NCBI RefSeq assembly: GCF_048544455.1
Contig: NC_133536.1
Span: 169,900,325 to 169,964,324 of the forward strand
Length of the DNA: 64,000 bases
Source: Silene latifolia
Lineage: Eukaryota; Streptophyta; Magnoliopsida; Caryophyllales; Caryophyllaceae
Direction of reading: 5' to 3'
The position numbers and the translations under genes are program-made. Position 1 is the first letter of the stretch. Each line of letters starts with the position of its first letter. The notes under the pieces are model-generated. The model searched no databases, had not been told where the DNA came from, and worked only from the letters and a program-made list of their open reading frames with translations. This document shows positions 1 through 11,889 of the stretch, in pieces.

Positions 1-811
1 TGGTACAAGTAATTATGAATTACTAAGTCGATTTTTGTACATGACATATTTTTATTAATACGTTGATTTTTAATATGTTAAAAATACATTACAATTACAC
101 ATGACTTGTAACATGTGACAATTGACAAATGACAAATATAAAATGGACCTCCCATTTTATAAGTGTCGACAAATGAAGGGAGTATTAGGTTTAAATTGTG
201 TTAATTATTTTTAAGTGGAGAACAAAATGATTAGCTACCTAATTGTAGCCATGCAAGCCTACTTTCTTGGGAGGAAAATGAGCACCATGCATTGGCTCAC
301 CACACCTCCTCCCCACCGGTTTTTTTATGAGAAAAATATAGAGTTTTTCTCTATTATTCACTACTTCATATGATAAATTTCTAGTGTAAGAAATTATCAA
401 AAAAATTCTCTCTACATCTTATGAAATATTAGAGAAATAAAATCTCCAAAATCCTTCCCTTCTCTTGGCCGAATAAACAAGTGAGTAATATAATATTTTG
501 GGTCAATTTTTAGCAAGATTAATAATATTACTAGTTCATTGTATTATTAATTATTAAGAGGTTACCTTGGGTATTCACTTTTGGGAGGGATTCTTCTTTG
601 GATCCTTTGTTCATCCATATAAGGAAAGCTCAAGAACAAGTGAGAAGGAGAACTCATTTGTGCCCAAAATCCGAAACTCCCATAGTAAGAAAGACAATTT
701 TTTCTCTAATTTGTTTTATGTTTGCATGCATAAGATCAACAATTTATTTTATGACTAAATAAGTTAATTCATATATGAATATGTTAAATAATGAGATTAA
801 TAATTCAAACA
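1..811 (+). repeat. Angela-type 5' LTR (3' two thirds)
   Basis: Corresponds to 7419-8223 of the right LTR. It ends TTCAAACA directly before the PBS, whereas the right LTR ends TTCTAACA. The window edge removes about 460 bp of U3. A 63-codon frame at 567-758 is repeated in the right LTR but begins at TTG and is not a gene. Confidence 0.9.
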
Positions 812-813
812 AG

Positions 814-826
814 TGGTATCAAGAGC
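814..826 (+). other. Primer binding site, tRNA-iMet type
   Basis: TGGTATCAAGAGC lies two bases after the left LTR. It matches the usual TGGTATCAGAGC complement of initiator tRNA-Met with one extra A. Confidence 0.75.
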
Positions 827-830
827 CTTA

Positions 831-3599
831 GGTTGTTTGCATGCAAATCGGTTTATAGTTTTTCCGAGTTATATGATTAACATACAAAACTAATTAATTT
901 CGTTTTATGAAGATAAACCTTAAAATAAATTTTCATTTTAAAATTTTCTGGTCCTAAGTGATTTTTAGGACATTTTGGTTTATTTATGGATTTTATTGTT
1001 CAATTTATATAATATTGGCATTAAAATGTGATTTTTATAATAAAAATGTCATTGTTGGACGAAAAATAGCTAAAATTCGATTTTTTCAGTGGTTTTTGGA
1101 TATGTTTTCACATATATTATATACTGATGGCCTGTAAATTTGATAATAAAATGAGTTGCATTGCTCGAAATATGGATTTTTCAAGTTAAAATCGTATTTA
1201 AATGGGTAAATAGGTTAATATGAGTCATATTTCGAATATGGTCATGGAAATGTAGTATGTTGTCACATGCAATTTTACAAGATGTGTGTAAAACATTTGG
1301 CGATAATGAAGTCTTTATGCATGATTTATGAATTTTTGATGAAAAATCACATAAATAGTGACTTTAATTAGTAAAAATTCTAAAACATACTTCATGACTA
1401 AGGAAAAACGTCACATATTGCAATTTATGATATATTTCAGATCCAAAAGTGAAAAGTTGATGAATATAATTTTTCTCATATTTTTAGGATCATAATTGTT
1501 AAATCCGATTAACCGCAACATTGTTTTTCTCGATAAATTTTCGAAATTTTTAACCTAAGTTTTGAACATTATGAGTGTCATGATATTTTTCCAGAATGTT
1601 CATGAGTTTAAATTTCAAATTTTGAAATTATTTGAAATTTTTATGATTTAATTTGAAGTTTATAGCATATTTTTTATGTTTTTGAGTCCATTAATGAATA
1701 ATATTAAGAAATCAAGTTTAATTATTGTCAAATATTAGTGGAGACTAATTTTGAGTCCAAAGATGGTTAGGGTAATTAACTTGTACATAAATATGATTTT
1801 ATGTAATTATTGTGATTTTAAAATGTTAAATCACGCAAATCCGTAAAAACCGATTAATATACGATATTGGCTCTTTAAAGGCGATTTAGCATAAAATTTG
1901 GCATGTTCATACATATTATAATGCTGCATTTTATTTATGATTGTCATATTTTAATTTTATGTAATTTTTGAATTATGTAATTTTACTTAGTATGGCCTTA
2001 GTTTTAATTGGTATTACCCGAAATGCATGGGAATATCGATTCGGTTGTAATTATTGTGATCTGGTATCACCGTTTTGTAATTTAATATATTTATTTTATT
2101 TTAATTACAAATTTATAATAGGAAATTATGTAATTCATTTTGTAATTTATTTATTCCGGAGTTCCTTAAAGACGGTGCCACTCGAGAAGGAGATCCATCA
2201 AAGAAAATGTTGCCTTGAAATGCGTGCCAAGAACGAATTTCAAGGGATCATAGGAGTTGGTTTCCGAATTTGTAATAGTTTATTAGATTTACTATTTTAG
2301 GAAGGCCATACTAGGATTTTATATTTATGCTTTGCATTTTATTTATATGTTGCATGCATCGCTAAATCGCCATAACTAAACATGCATTATATCGAGTTTA
2401 TCGATCGTGTCAATTACAATTATCGTAGTTCACCGCTTTAGTTCACTTAAAACGTGATAGATAATAAATTGACATGACCTCTCGCTAAAATAAACAATTG
2501 AGACTTAGCCTTACCAAAAAGTAGAAACCATGAAAACCTATTTCATGAGGGAGTGCACTCGGCCCTACCGGGGTACAAACCTTGTTACGTAGGGGAAGTG
2601 GGTGATAAATGTCTATCCACCGAATTCATGTTGATAAGGGATGAATCGGCCCTACCGTGCCCAAGTTGATGTGTATTTGGATCATGGACATATTTATTCA
2701 AAATTTGGATTGAGCTCAACGGAAGTATTCGTGACCGTAGTCGCATGTGTTCCGGGCTAAAGATAAATATTAATGTAATTTTATCGACCAAGAGTTCTAA
2801 AAGTAGAATCGATTAAAGAGTTAATCCACCGAGTTATATTGATAAGGGATGAATCGGCCCTACCGTGCCCAAGTTAATATGAATTTGGATCTTGGAATCA
2901 TTTATCATAGTTGGGTAGAGGTCACTATGTAAATGCTTTACTTGTTATTTACAAGTATTAATAAAACGATAAATGTTAAGTTTTCCATTATTCCGTCATC
3001 ATATTGTTCTATTTCTTTACCTCAAATTATATACGATATCGTTTCGATTTTAGTTCAAATCTCCATCAAAACATCGTAACTAAAGACAAAATTTGAATTT
3101 TTCTTCTAAAAAAGCTCGTATTATCCATTGTAAGGATCTCTTGTGAATTGTATAGATAAAAGTTATTCGTGATCAAAAGGGTTTTTGATTCTTGACTAAC
3201 ATATCTACTTACAATGAATTGTTTCTCATATGCTTAATTGAGTTAAGTACTTTGAAACGTTACATCATTTTGGTAACTAGATTTGTTGGAAATCAAAATT
3301 AACCAAAATACCGCAACCACTTCAATGAACGTTTTAAGACTAAACAAACGAATGAAGAGTAGTCTTCATGAATTTCAATTTTGCTTCTCTTAGCAAAGAC
3401 TCATTGAAATGAGTGGGAGCATTCTCTTAAACCGTTAAGAAAAGGATAAAGTTTTAAAGAAGTAAAATTAGAATGGAATTGATACAAAGTAATGTTAAAA
3501 GTAAAGTTATTGAGAATAACGATACTAAACCTATCAATCTCGACCGATAAATTTTTTCCATTGTCTTAATTGTTGGACGCTACAAAAGAAACTACACCA
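831..3599 (+). other. Angela internal leader and unreadable gag region
   Basis: No open frame of note. By position this should hold the long leader and gag of the element, but I cannot read gag motifs through the stops. It contains a direct duplication (2617-2896). Confidence 0.5.
2617..2896 (+). repeat. Direct duplication of a ~72-bp leader segment
   Basis: 2617-2690 and 2825-2896 share a block starting CCACCGA and running through TGATAAGGGATGAATCGGCC to a TGTATTTGGAT/TGAATTTGGAT end. The start-to-start offset is about 208 bp. It lies in the untranslated leader of the Angela-type element. Confidence 0.8.
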
Positions 3600-6050
3600 A
3601 ATTATTGAAGAATCAACAAGTTAGTTGTGAGACATCTAATGGTACCTTCTTCTTTAAATGTTTATTTGATTAACATAAATTTTCCTAGTACTACTTCGTC
3701 AATATTAAGAAACCAGTGGAGGTTTTCATCATTGTATTCGATACATAAGATGATTAGAATATGACGACTAGCAACAATAATGTCGAGAGATAGAGTCATT
3801 GTGGACTCAATCTAGTTTTGGGTTTATATTTATACCTTAATTATGACTATTAAGTGAATAAACTCTGGATAAGAATATAATTTTGTTAAGATACAAAAGA
3901 GGTTTCACTTTTATGACCCTATACACCACGATTTGATGTATGGCTAGCCCATTATCAAGGTGATTATATTCTAAACCAAACTAGAATGATATATCATGAA
4001 GATGATACAAGACTCAAATTGGTAACCCAAGATTAAACCTTAGATTCTGGAATGATGAACGCAATGAGTTATCGAGTACTCTTGAAACCATTAAATCTTA
4101 TGGTATATGCGTATCTTGTATTCAAAGCAAGATGTCTCGTGCCTTTTGGTTGAAAGGAAATCGAGGTTGTAAATCATTGATCCAAAATAGGTTGATCATT
4201 TTATTTTACCAACGATTTAAGTTGACGCTAATGTGTTCACTTAATAAGGTAAATAAAGAAATCTTTGAAAAAGTTCAAAGAGTTCAAAGAATCACGATTT
4301 AGTCGTGATGTGATTATCAAAGTGAAGACTTTGATATAAACCAAAGGAAATGTGATATGGTATCACAAATTAATCTCTCTTAGCACGCATTATGGTATAA
4401 TGTGTCGTTGGATAAAGAATTCAAACGCTATTCGATATGGTTTGGACTTCAATCAAGTTACTTTGAGTTACTTGATCTTATTTTGGAGATATTATCATTT
4501 TGTCTAAGGCGTTTTTCCACTAAATCTAAACGAATCATATGAGATATGAAATGGTAGGGTACCATGTTTGTAAGTTTTCAAAAGAAAGAAATGCTCATTT
4601 TTCCTTACTATAATCACGAGTACAACGAGTTTGTGGCTCGTGAAGCTGTCTTTTTAGAATACAAGTTTATTTCCAGAAGACAGAGTGGGAGAAATTTTTC
4701 AAGAGCCACAAAGATTGTTAGATATCAAAGAAACTGTTATTTCTTGGCTACATAAGACGTTTTGTGTAAGACATTGTTTCCAAAACCTAGGAGGTTAAAG
4801 TCATCACTTGTTGAAGATGATGAATTAGTGTTACTTTTAGAAAGTAAAGAGCTTGCAACTTACAAATAAATTGTTTGATTCAAGTTAATTACTTCTGGAA
4901 AGTAATGAACATATGACTTACATGAGAGTGTTAAAGTCACAACTCAATACAAGGCTTAGAGCCATGAAAATCCGAAATAAATTCCAAGTGAATTGTTAGA
5001 TATCAAAGCTTGATTGGTGGCAAAGGGTTTTGCACTAGTTGAAATGCTTAAGTCTATTTGGATCTTCATAGGGATTGTGTTTCATTATGATGATATACAT
5101 ATAGCAAGTGAATCTAAAACCCACTTCTTCAATTAGAAGGAATGTATTCAATACATATCTTGAGTTTTGTAGATTTTTGCAATCCTAAGATAATGTGCAA
5201 CTTAAGAGATGGTCTTCAATAGGACATCAATGAGTTGGAATCAATGTTTTGATCATATTATAAAACTTTTCTCAATAGGTTGAGAAGTTGTGTTTATACA
5301 TAAAGTTTAGTGGGAGTTACGGTAATTTTAATTAGTCAAATATGTGGATGACATATTGATCATTGGGAATGATTTATGACTTGGAGAAATATAATATATC
5401 TTTAATACCCAGATTTATGGAGATAAATCCACATGATATTAGCGTCAAATAAGAAGTCTTATGTTGATAAGATTCATGACTAGTTCAATCAAGTTGAACA
5501 TATTTGATTGATTCCATTTGCTTCCGCTGCCGGATCAATTAAATGAGTAATGATGTATAACACTTCATATACCTTGAGTATGATGAATTATTTCAAATCG
5601 AATTTAAGTAATAGTTACCAAGTAAGACATAAAGATTACCCTTAAGTGCTTGCAGAAGCATTAAGAATGTAAAGCAAAGTGTTTTTAATGCAATTTTGTG
5701 TAAGGGTGTTACACAAATGACAATTGACAATTGAGATTGCGCATGGTTTCCGACAAAACCATAATCAAAACATATTAGGATGGTTAAGATACCATTGTGG
5801 CTATGTTATTTAAGAAATAGATTTTCTAGAATCGGTTTAGACAATAAAGAACAATATTTACAACGGAAATTGAGTACACTTGCAATCATGGGATGTGCAA
5901 GAGGGATGAGTTCCGCACACTGTGAAAACAGTGGGAGCTATTTTAAGGCAAGAAAGCCTATGTCTAGATTGGATCTAGACACGTACTCAGAAAGTTTTGT
6001 AATGCAAATGTATACATTACAAAGGAAAACGAGTATGTTGTAAGTTTGAG
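3600..6050 (+). pseudogene. Angela Copia pol remnant (integrase C-terminus, RT, RNase H)
   Basis: The order is Copia. At about 4620-4700 the frame reads FVAREAVFLEYKFISRR, close to the integrase C-terminal FVAR-AVFLEKEF block of this lineage. RT follows at about 5020-5380: MLKSIWIF near 5047, SWNQCFDHIIK near 5233, and the catalytic motif YVDDILIIGND at 5341-5373. RNase H-like traces (IPFASAAGSIK near 5510, and KENEYVV near 6025) follow. Stops and frameshifts interrupt every domain. A short deletion seems to remove the residues between the GFA and MLKS blocks of RT. The product would be non-functional. Confidence 0.75.
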
Positions 6051-6935
6051 TAAGGTACAAGAAGTTGATAAAACCTACTAACCAAAGCCTTCCAATGGGC
6101 TTAACATGATGAGTCATGTCTTATGTCATTTCAATTGCATTGAGATGAACAACTACATATAAGATGAAAATGGATTATAAAAAAATGAAGTAGTAATCAG
6201 GTATTGACTATTCATATGTAATCACATTTGTCGTTCAAGTTTTTAAATCTAAAAACACTTTTTAAACCTTGTTACATCCAAACGGGTTGTACAGACAATA
6301 TTGAACCCCGTTAAAGTGAACCCGGATTAACATGATATTCGCCCATAGTCACTTGTATGAGGTGACGTCTCGAACTGACTAGGGTGTGATGCAATTGATG
6401 GCAAGTTCAAGTGCCATAGAGTCATGTGAGATGACTAGTCGATCACATAGGCAGACTGTTAGGAACATTTTGTCGGGCCTTATGACCGCTTATAGAGTTC
6501 TGGCAAATTTATATAGCCTAGTCGTGGCGAGAGCTACTATAGTATTCTAATGAGTCGATTCTTTTGACTAAAGACTGTTCGCCTAAAGTGGCACAGTTTC
6601 AGATAAACTTTCATTTATGTTACTACGACCTTCGTAAATGGGGTCAAATGGGCATATTTTAGGTTATGATAGCTGTGGCTAGTCGAAGGGAATAAGTGCG
6701 ATAGGAATTGTCCACCCCTTGTCAGGGTTATAAGAATATCTCAGGGCCACTCGAGGAGAAATGAACTGGAAATGCGTGGCCACGCTCGGAAGGTATCTAT
6801 GGTAGATAATTCCGGTCAATCAGTTATTCTCCAGATCGAGGAAACCACACTCGATATGATCACTTGCAAGTACGACCTGAAAGACACCTTGCATTGAGTG
6901 GGAGATAGTAATAGGACAAGAGAATTGTTGACGCA
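6051..6935 (+). other. Angela 3' untranslated region
   Basis: No coding frame. It runs from the RNase H remnant to the PPT. The stretch from 6730, with GAGGAAACCAC, ACGACCTGAAAGACACC and TTGAGTGGGAGA blocks, is the kind of sequence I recall as conserved before Angela PPTs. It may hold packaging or plus-strand signals. Confidence 0.5.
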
Positions 6936-6954
6936 CACTTGTCGAGGACAAGTG
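6936..6954 (+). promoter_or_regulatory. Hairpin overlapping the Angela polypurine tract
   Basis: CACTTGTC / GAG / GACAAGTG: two perfectly complementary 8-nt arms with a 3-nt loop. The right arm runs into the purine tract. One of seven hairpins in this window placed just before a PPT. Confidence 0.75.
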
Positions 6955-6960
6955 GGAGTT
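6950..6960 (+). other. Polypurine tract
   Basis: AAGTGGGAGTT immediately before the 3' LTR start TGTTGGAA. Position and sequence are typical of Copia plus-strand priming sites. Confidence 0.8.
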
Positions 6961-8223
6961 TGTTGGAATATGTGTCCTCCGACAATAATGCGATCACAAC
7001 TGTCGATCATGATGATCACATGTTTAAATCTCATTTTAAGAATACATGTGAGATGTAATATTTTACAGTCAACTGGTCAACACATATCGGTAATGATTGG
7101 CTGACTAGAGTTTGATATTACTGTCGTGCGACGGTGGTGATCTGTTGATCCCCTTAGGTCATACCTAAAGGGTGACACTCTTAATTGATTATTTAATTGA
7201 TCGTATGTCGATACGGGTTAATTAAATTGCTTAAAATTGACGGATGATTTTGTGAGTATAATTAACGTGTCTTATTGTAATTCAATTAAATAAGATATTG
7301 TCTAAGTAAACAAATTATTTTATCACTTAGATAAAATTATTGTTTACGAAACAATTGAAACTGAATGAATAATTTATTATAAATACAAGACGTGTGATTT
7401 ATAATTGAAAAACCATTTTGGTACAAGTAATTATGAATTACTAAGTCGATTTTTGTACATGACGTATTTTTATTAATACGTTGATTTTTAATATGTTAAA
7501 AATACATTACAATTACACATGACTTGTAACATATGACAATTAACAAATGACAAATATAAAATGGACCTCCCATTTTATAAGTGCCGACGAAGGGAGTATT
7601 AGGTTTAAATTGTGTTAATTATTTTTAAGTGGAGAAAAAAATGATTAGCTACCTAATTGTAGCCATGCAAGCCTACTTTCTTGGGAAGAAAATGAGCACC
7701 ATGCATTGGCTCACGACACCTCCTCCCCACCGGTTTTTCTAAGAGAAAATTATATTGTTTTTCTCTATTATTCACTACTTCATATGATAAATTTCTAGTG
7801 TAAGATATTATCAAAAAAATTATCTCTACATCTTATGAAATATTAGAGAAATAAAATCTCCAAAATCCTTCCCTTCTCTTGGCCAAATAAATAAGAGTGT
7901 ATTATAATTTTGGGTCAATTTTTAGCAAGATTAATAATATTACTAGTTCATTGTATTATTAATTATTAAGAGTTTACCTTGGGTATTCACTTTTGGGAGG
8001 GATTCTTCTTTGGATCCTTTGTTCATCCATATAAGGAAAGCTCAAGAACAAGTGAGAAGGATAACTCATTTGTGCCCAAAATCCGAAACTCCCATAGTAA
8101 GAAAGACAATTTCTTCTCTAATTTGTTTTATGTTTGCATGCATAAGATCAACAATTTATTTTATGACTAAATAACTTAATTCATATATGAATATGTTAAA
8201 TAATGAGATTAATAATTCTAACA
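6961..8223 (+). repeat. Angela-type 3' LTR, 1263 bp
   Basis: Opens TGTTGGAAT and closes ATTCTAACA, an imperfect terminal inverted repeat. The following five bases GAAAT would be the target duplication, but the partner lies left of the window. The sequence after 8223 continues as Sirevirus LTR, so the element is nested in it. Confidence 0.9.
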
Positions 8224-8532
8224 GAAATAACCTAGTTAAAAATAAACTAAGCTTGTGGATCACAAATCTCTATAGTTGCAATCTCTAGATTTGAGCATTG
8301 ACTTTTTTTACCAAAATGGAAGGGTTTGATTAGTCAAAGGTTTAAAGCATCAAGAGTTTTATGCCATTTTGGCTAAATGTCACATGTTTAGTGTATTGGG
8401 GTCCGAAAATGTGAAAAGGCTAGAAGGCTTTGTTTACTTGAGACTCCAACACTTACCATCACTCAAATGACTCTTATTTATTTAATGGTTTATATTTCGA
8501 CAAAGTTTTACTCCTTAAGTGATGTATTCCAC

Positions 8533-8541
8533 TATAAATAG
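8533..8541 (+). promoter_or_regulatory. TATA box of the Sirevirus LTR
   Basis: TATAAATAG about 240 bp before the insertion point, followed by a T/C-rich transcribed leader. A canonical plant TATA in an LTR. Confidence 0.6.
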
Positions 8542-8769
8542 AGTGCCTTTGCTTCATTTATTACCCAGGACTTTCCAAAGCATTTATTGAGAAATCTTGC
8601 AAATCATTTGTGCATTTAAAGCTTTGTTCTTTAGGCATTTACAAAACGTTTTTCTGATTTAATGTCTTCGTTTGTTTTTCAAAAGTTGTAAATCTCCAAG
8701 TATCGGTTCAGTGCAGTGTGACATAATGAGTTTGTTTTATGATTCTAGTGTTTAAGTCTTAATCGTAAT

Positions 8770-8774
8770 CTTCA
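8770..8774 (+). repeat. Target-site duplication CTTCA (left)
   Basis: CTTCA here and at 18014-18018 flank the element 8775-18013. The exact match fixes both borders. Confidence 0.95.
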
Positions 8775-11700
8775 TGTAACACCCGCGAATTTCCCATTTT
8801 GACATTTAAAATTTATTAAGCCATTTGAATTACTTTATTAAATATTTTTGGAATTGTTCAATTTAATTAATTTTATGTCAAACAAGATTTTTATAAACGT
8901 ATTATACAAAAGCTCATTTTTATAAAATACGTACGATTAAATTATATTTTTAAGGCACGATTTATATAATAATATATGTATACGTATTTTTGGTCGGATA
9001 ATAATAATGACTGTAATAATCATAATCTCCTTCTTAATTTCCGTCTAAACTTTAGACCGTCACATTTTATGTTGTACCTACTTTAATCAGGACCAATCAA
9101 AAACCAACAACACATTCACCTACCTATACTCCACTTTTAAAAATATCTCCTATTAATATTTATATATAATTATTATTATTATTATTATTACTAATAGTTA
9201 TTATTATATGTTATTACTATTGTACTACTACTCTACCCGTATCCCTATCCCCACACCCTTGTTTCTTCTTCTTTCTTAAAAATGCAAGCAACAACTCAAC
9301 AATCAGAGCACCGTACATCCATCTCCATCAACCTTCAACCTCCATTTCCTCCCTTATTTCTCAACCAAATTTCATAAAACTTACTCCATTAGCTCCCCCT
9401 CCTCATTCTCCTTCTTCCTATATAAAAAAGAACCAAGCTTTCGTCCTGTTTATTTTGGGTCGTCTTTCAGGGGTGCGATTTTGGAGCGGATATCTTCCAT
9501 TTATGGGTTTAGAATCACCCTTGGATGGTTCCTTGGACGTTAGGAGATCATAAACAGGTAACGGTGATAGGTTACTCGACAAGAATGTCGAACTTTCGTC
9601 TTACGGGTCGTTTTATATACTTGTGCTTGATAAAGTTTGGTTCTTGCGTCTTTTCCTCCTTTATATGTTAATTTTCGTCTTAATTCGTTGTTGGGAATGG
9701 CTGTTTTGGGATGGATAACCTGGGTTTTGTCTGAGCGAAATTCTGGTGACCGTGTTCAGGAATTGTTGTTTTAGTTCCGTCTTGTCCTTGTCTTTACATG
9801 GCTCGTTTTTGACCTGTTTGGGTGTCGTTGTTGGAGCCGTGATAGACGGATTTCGAGCTGTTGTTGGGATTGTTTTGGTGCCCTGGTGGTACGACTTTTT
9901 CGTAGCCCTTGTCGGGGTTGTTATGGTGGTTGTGGGTGGCTTGTCACGACCTGTTTTGGGTTTTGTTTCAGAGGTTGTATTGCAAGTCATTCTGAGACGG
10001 TATGGTCTGTTTTAGTTGAGTTATGGTGGCTGGACTGTAGGTTTCCTGGTGGCGTGGCCATGGCTAGCTCGTTGCAGCCTTGGTCACGGGTAGTGTTTGG
10101 TCGTCGTCGTAGCCGTGTTCCATCTAGCTGAACCATGTTTGTATAGTTTGAGTTAGTGCCATATACTCATGTCAAGTTGAAATATTTGAATTTCCGTCTC
10201 GTGTTTTATAAAACGCAACCCGTTAAAGCATTGTTCATTTATATACCTCCCTTTCATGTTTTATAATTCTAGAATCCCATTATTTAATTACCTAAATTAC
10301 CGTCTCAAATATGCTCATGTACTCGTCTCATTATTTAGTAATGTGCAAATTGGGCTTGTTCTATATTATATGTTTTTGGGCCATATAGGGTAGTATATCA
10401 TTTTAATAGGGCTTGTCATGATTTCATAATTGGGCTTGTCATGTTTATTTATTTGGGCCTTATATGATTAGCTTGCTAGGTTTCACATGTTTCCATTGTT
10501 GGGCTTGACATGCTTTATGAGTCGGGCCAACCTCATCGTTGTTTAGTGGACTCATGAATGAGTCATTTGAGCTTGGTCGTAATTTGTTCCGTAACTTTTA
10601 TATAACGTAAATTATTCACTATCATTTATTATATTTTATTTAACCGGCATGTTAAATTAGAAAATGGAATATCTATTAATATAAGACAAGTATGAGTTAT
10701 CTTTATTAAATAGTTATTTGTGAAGAGTCATATTCTTGTTAATGCCCTGTATTGTTCTGTTGTGAGAGTCTTGGTCCTATCGGATACTAGGGGTGAGCTA
10801 TAAGCCCTCTAGTTGCGATATGATCGTTGGGATTAATGTTCCCATCCGTACTCATGGTGAGATGCAAGCCATGAGTATGAATGTGACATTAAGGATCCCG
10901 TATCATATGATGTTTGCATGATCTTTCTTACTCCTATTGTGACTCAAGTGTGACATTTTACATTGTGTGACTACTTGACATTCCTCATTTATTTGCCCTC
11001 GGACATTGGGTCACGGTTAGGTGCCATTGTTTCCGAGTTGGGCTATTTTTCCTTCCGCCTCTTCGGACCGGGGGTCACGGTTAGGTGACAAGGTTCCGTT
11101 TGAGGTTACTCGACTGTCGGGCACGGTTAGGTGTACCATGTTTCGAGTCTTGGATACGATTTGGTATCGTTTGTCGAATCGGGTGTCGTCCATCCCGAGA
11201 GTCTGGCCAGGTTTAGACTAGGACCGTATTATGATCGTCGTCCTACCAAGAGGTTGGAGTCTAGAGGGTTGTCTTGTTTGAGTTCATACTAAGTATATGT
11301 CTTTCACTTGTTGAGTCGTGTCAACACAAGTGGGTTGACTTGGTGATTCTATTCCTCGATCGTACATTCATCCTCATGTACCGTGCCTATTCTATTAAGA
11401 AAGTATTATGCCTGTTTCACCATGATTGTTCATTATATCTCCTTATTCTTTTTGGTTCACACATGTTGCATGGTTAATATATTTGATTAAGTGTTGTTTG
11501 TTACCTGCTTTTCGACATATTGTGGCTGGGAGAACCTTGAGTTACTCCCCACTGACTGTGGCGTTCATGTTTACATGAATGACAGGTTTTGAAGATGCTT
11601 TCGTGGGGAAGACGTGTGGGCTAGCGAGAACTAAACCCTTGGACCTTAGTTTCTAATTTAGAAACCTTTTATCTGTTTATTCGTGGGATATCTTTTCCCC

Positions 11701-11874
11701 GCTTTCTAGACTTGGGTTGTAATGACCTATTAATGTCTATTGTAGTATTTGTTTCATTTCGTTTTTGGCACCCGCGTGCTAATCTTTAACTAGTAATTTA
11801 AAAGTTTTTAAAATCTCACTAATTTCCGCATTAATTTATTAGTTATATTTTCCGCTTTATCGCGGGGTGTCACA
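8775..11874 (+). repeat. 5' LTR of the large-LTR element, 3100 bp
   Basis: Starts TGTAACACCCGCG and ends CGGGGTGTCACA. It contains a short TTA microsatellite (about 9170-9190), a run of degenerate TTGGGCTTGTCATG-like units (about 10350-10530) and three copies of CACGGTTAGGTG (10990-11140). Frames at 11021 and 11274 recur in all three family copies but start at GTG/TTG-type codons and show no known domain. Confidence 0.95.
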
Positions 11875-11876
11875 GT

Positions 11877-11889
11877 TGGTATCAGAGCA
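11877..11889 (+). other. Primer binding site, tRNA-iMet
   Basis: TGGTATCAGAGCA, a perfect initiator-Met PBS, two bases after the LTR. Confidence 0.93.

Larger units (their letters stand above)
1..8223 (+). mobile_element. Angela-type Ty1/Copia retrotransposon, decayed, 5' end outside window
   Basis: The first 811 bases match 7419-8223, so they are the two LTRs of one element. A tRNA-iMet-type PBS follows the left LTR and a polypurine tract precedes the right one. The right LTR opens TGTTGGAATATGTGTCC, which resembles the start of BARE/Angela LTRs as I recall them. The interior keeps recognisable Copia integrase C-terminus, RT and RNase H, all broken by stops and frameshifts. The LTRs differ by scattered substitutions and short indels, so this is not a fresh insertion. 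Lineage assignment is inference from LTR ends and pol order; the Copia class is firm because integrase precedes RT. Confidence 0.85.
8224..8774 (+). repeat. Sirevirus 5' LTR, left part
   Basis: Lies between the Angela element and the large-LTR element and continues at 18019. It holds a TATA box at 8533. Its true left end is beyond the Angela insertion. Confidence 0.6.

Noticed and set aside
567..758. A 63-codon frame repeated at 7979-8170
   Set aside because: It lies in both LTRs of one element, starts at TTG and shows no domain; conservation follows from the LTR duplication.
11021..11477. Two frames of 66 and 67 codons conserved in three LTR copies (also 17160-17616 and 23157-23613)
   Set aside because: They keep open in the solo LTR too, but lack ATG starts and known domains, and the DNA around them is equally conserved, so nucleotide-level constraint or recent ancestry is enough.
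11877..11889. tRNA gene traces at the PBS sites (also 814, 18503, 50244)
   Set aside because: Only the 3' complement of a tRNA is present, as expected for primer binding sites.
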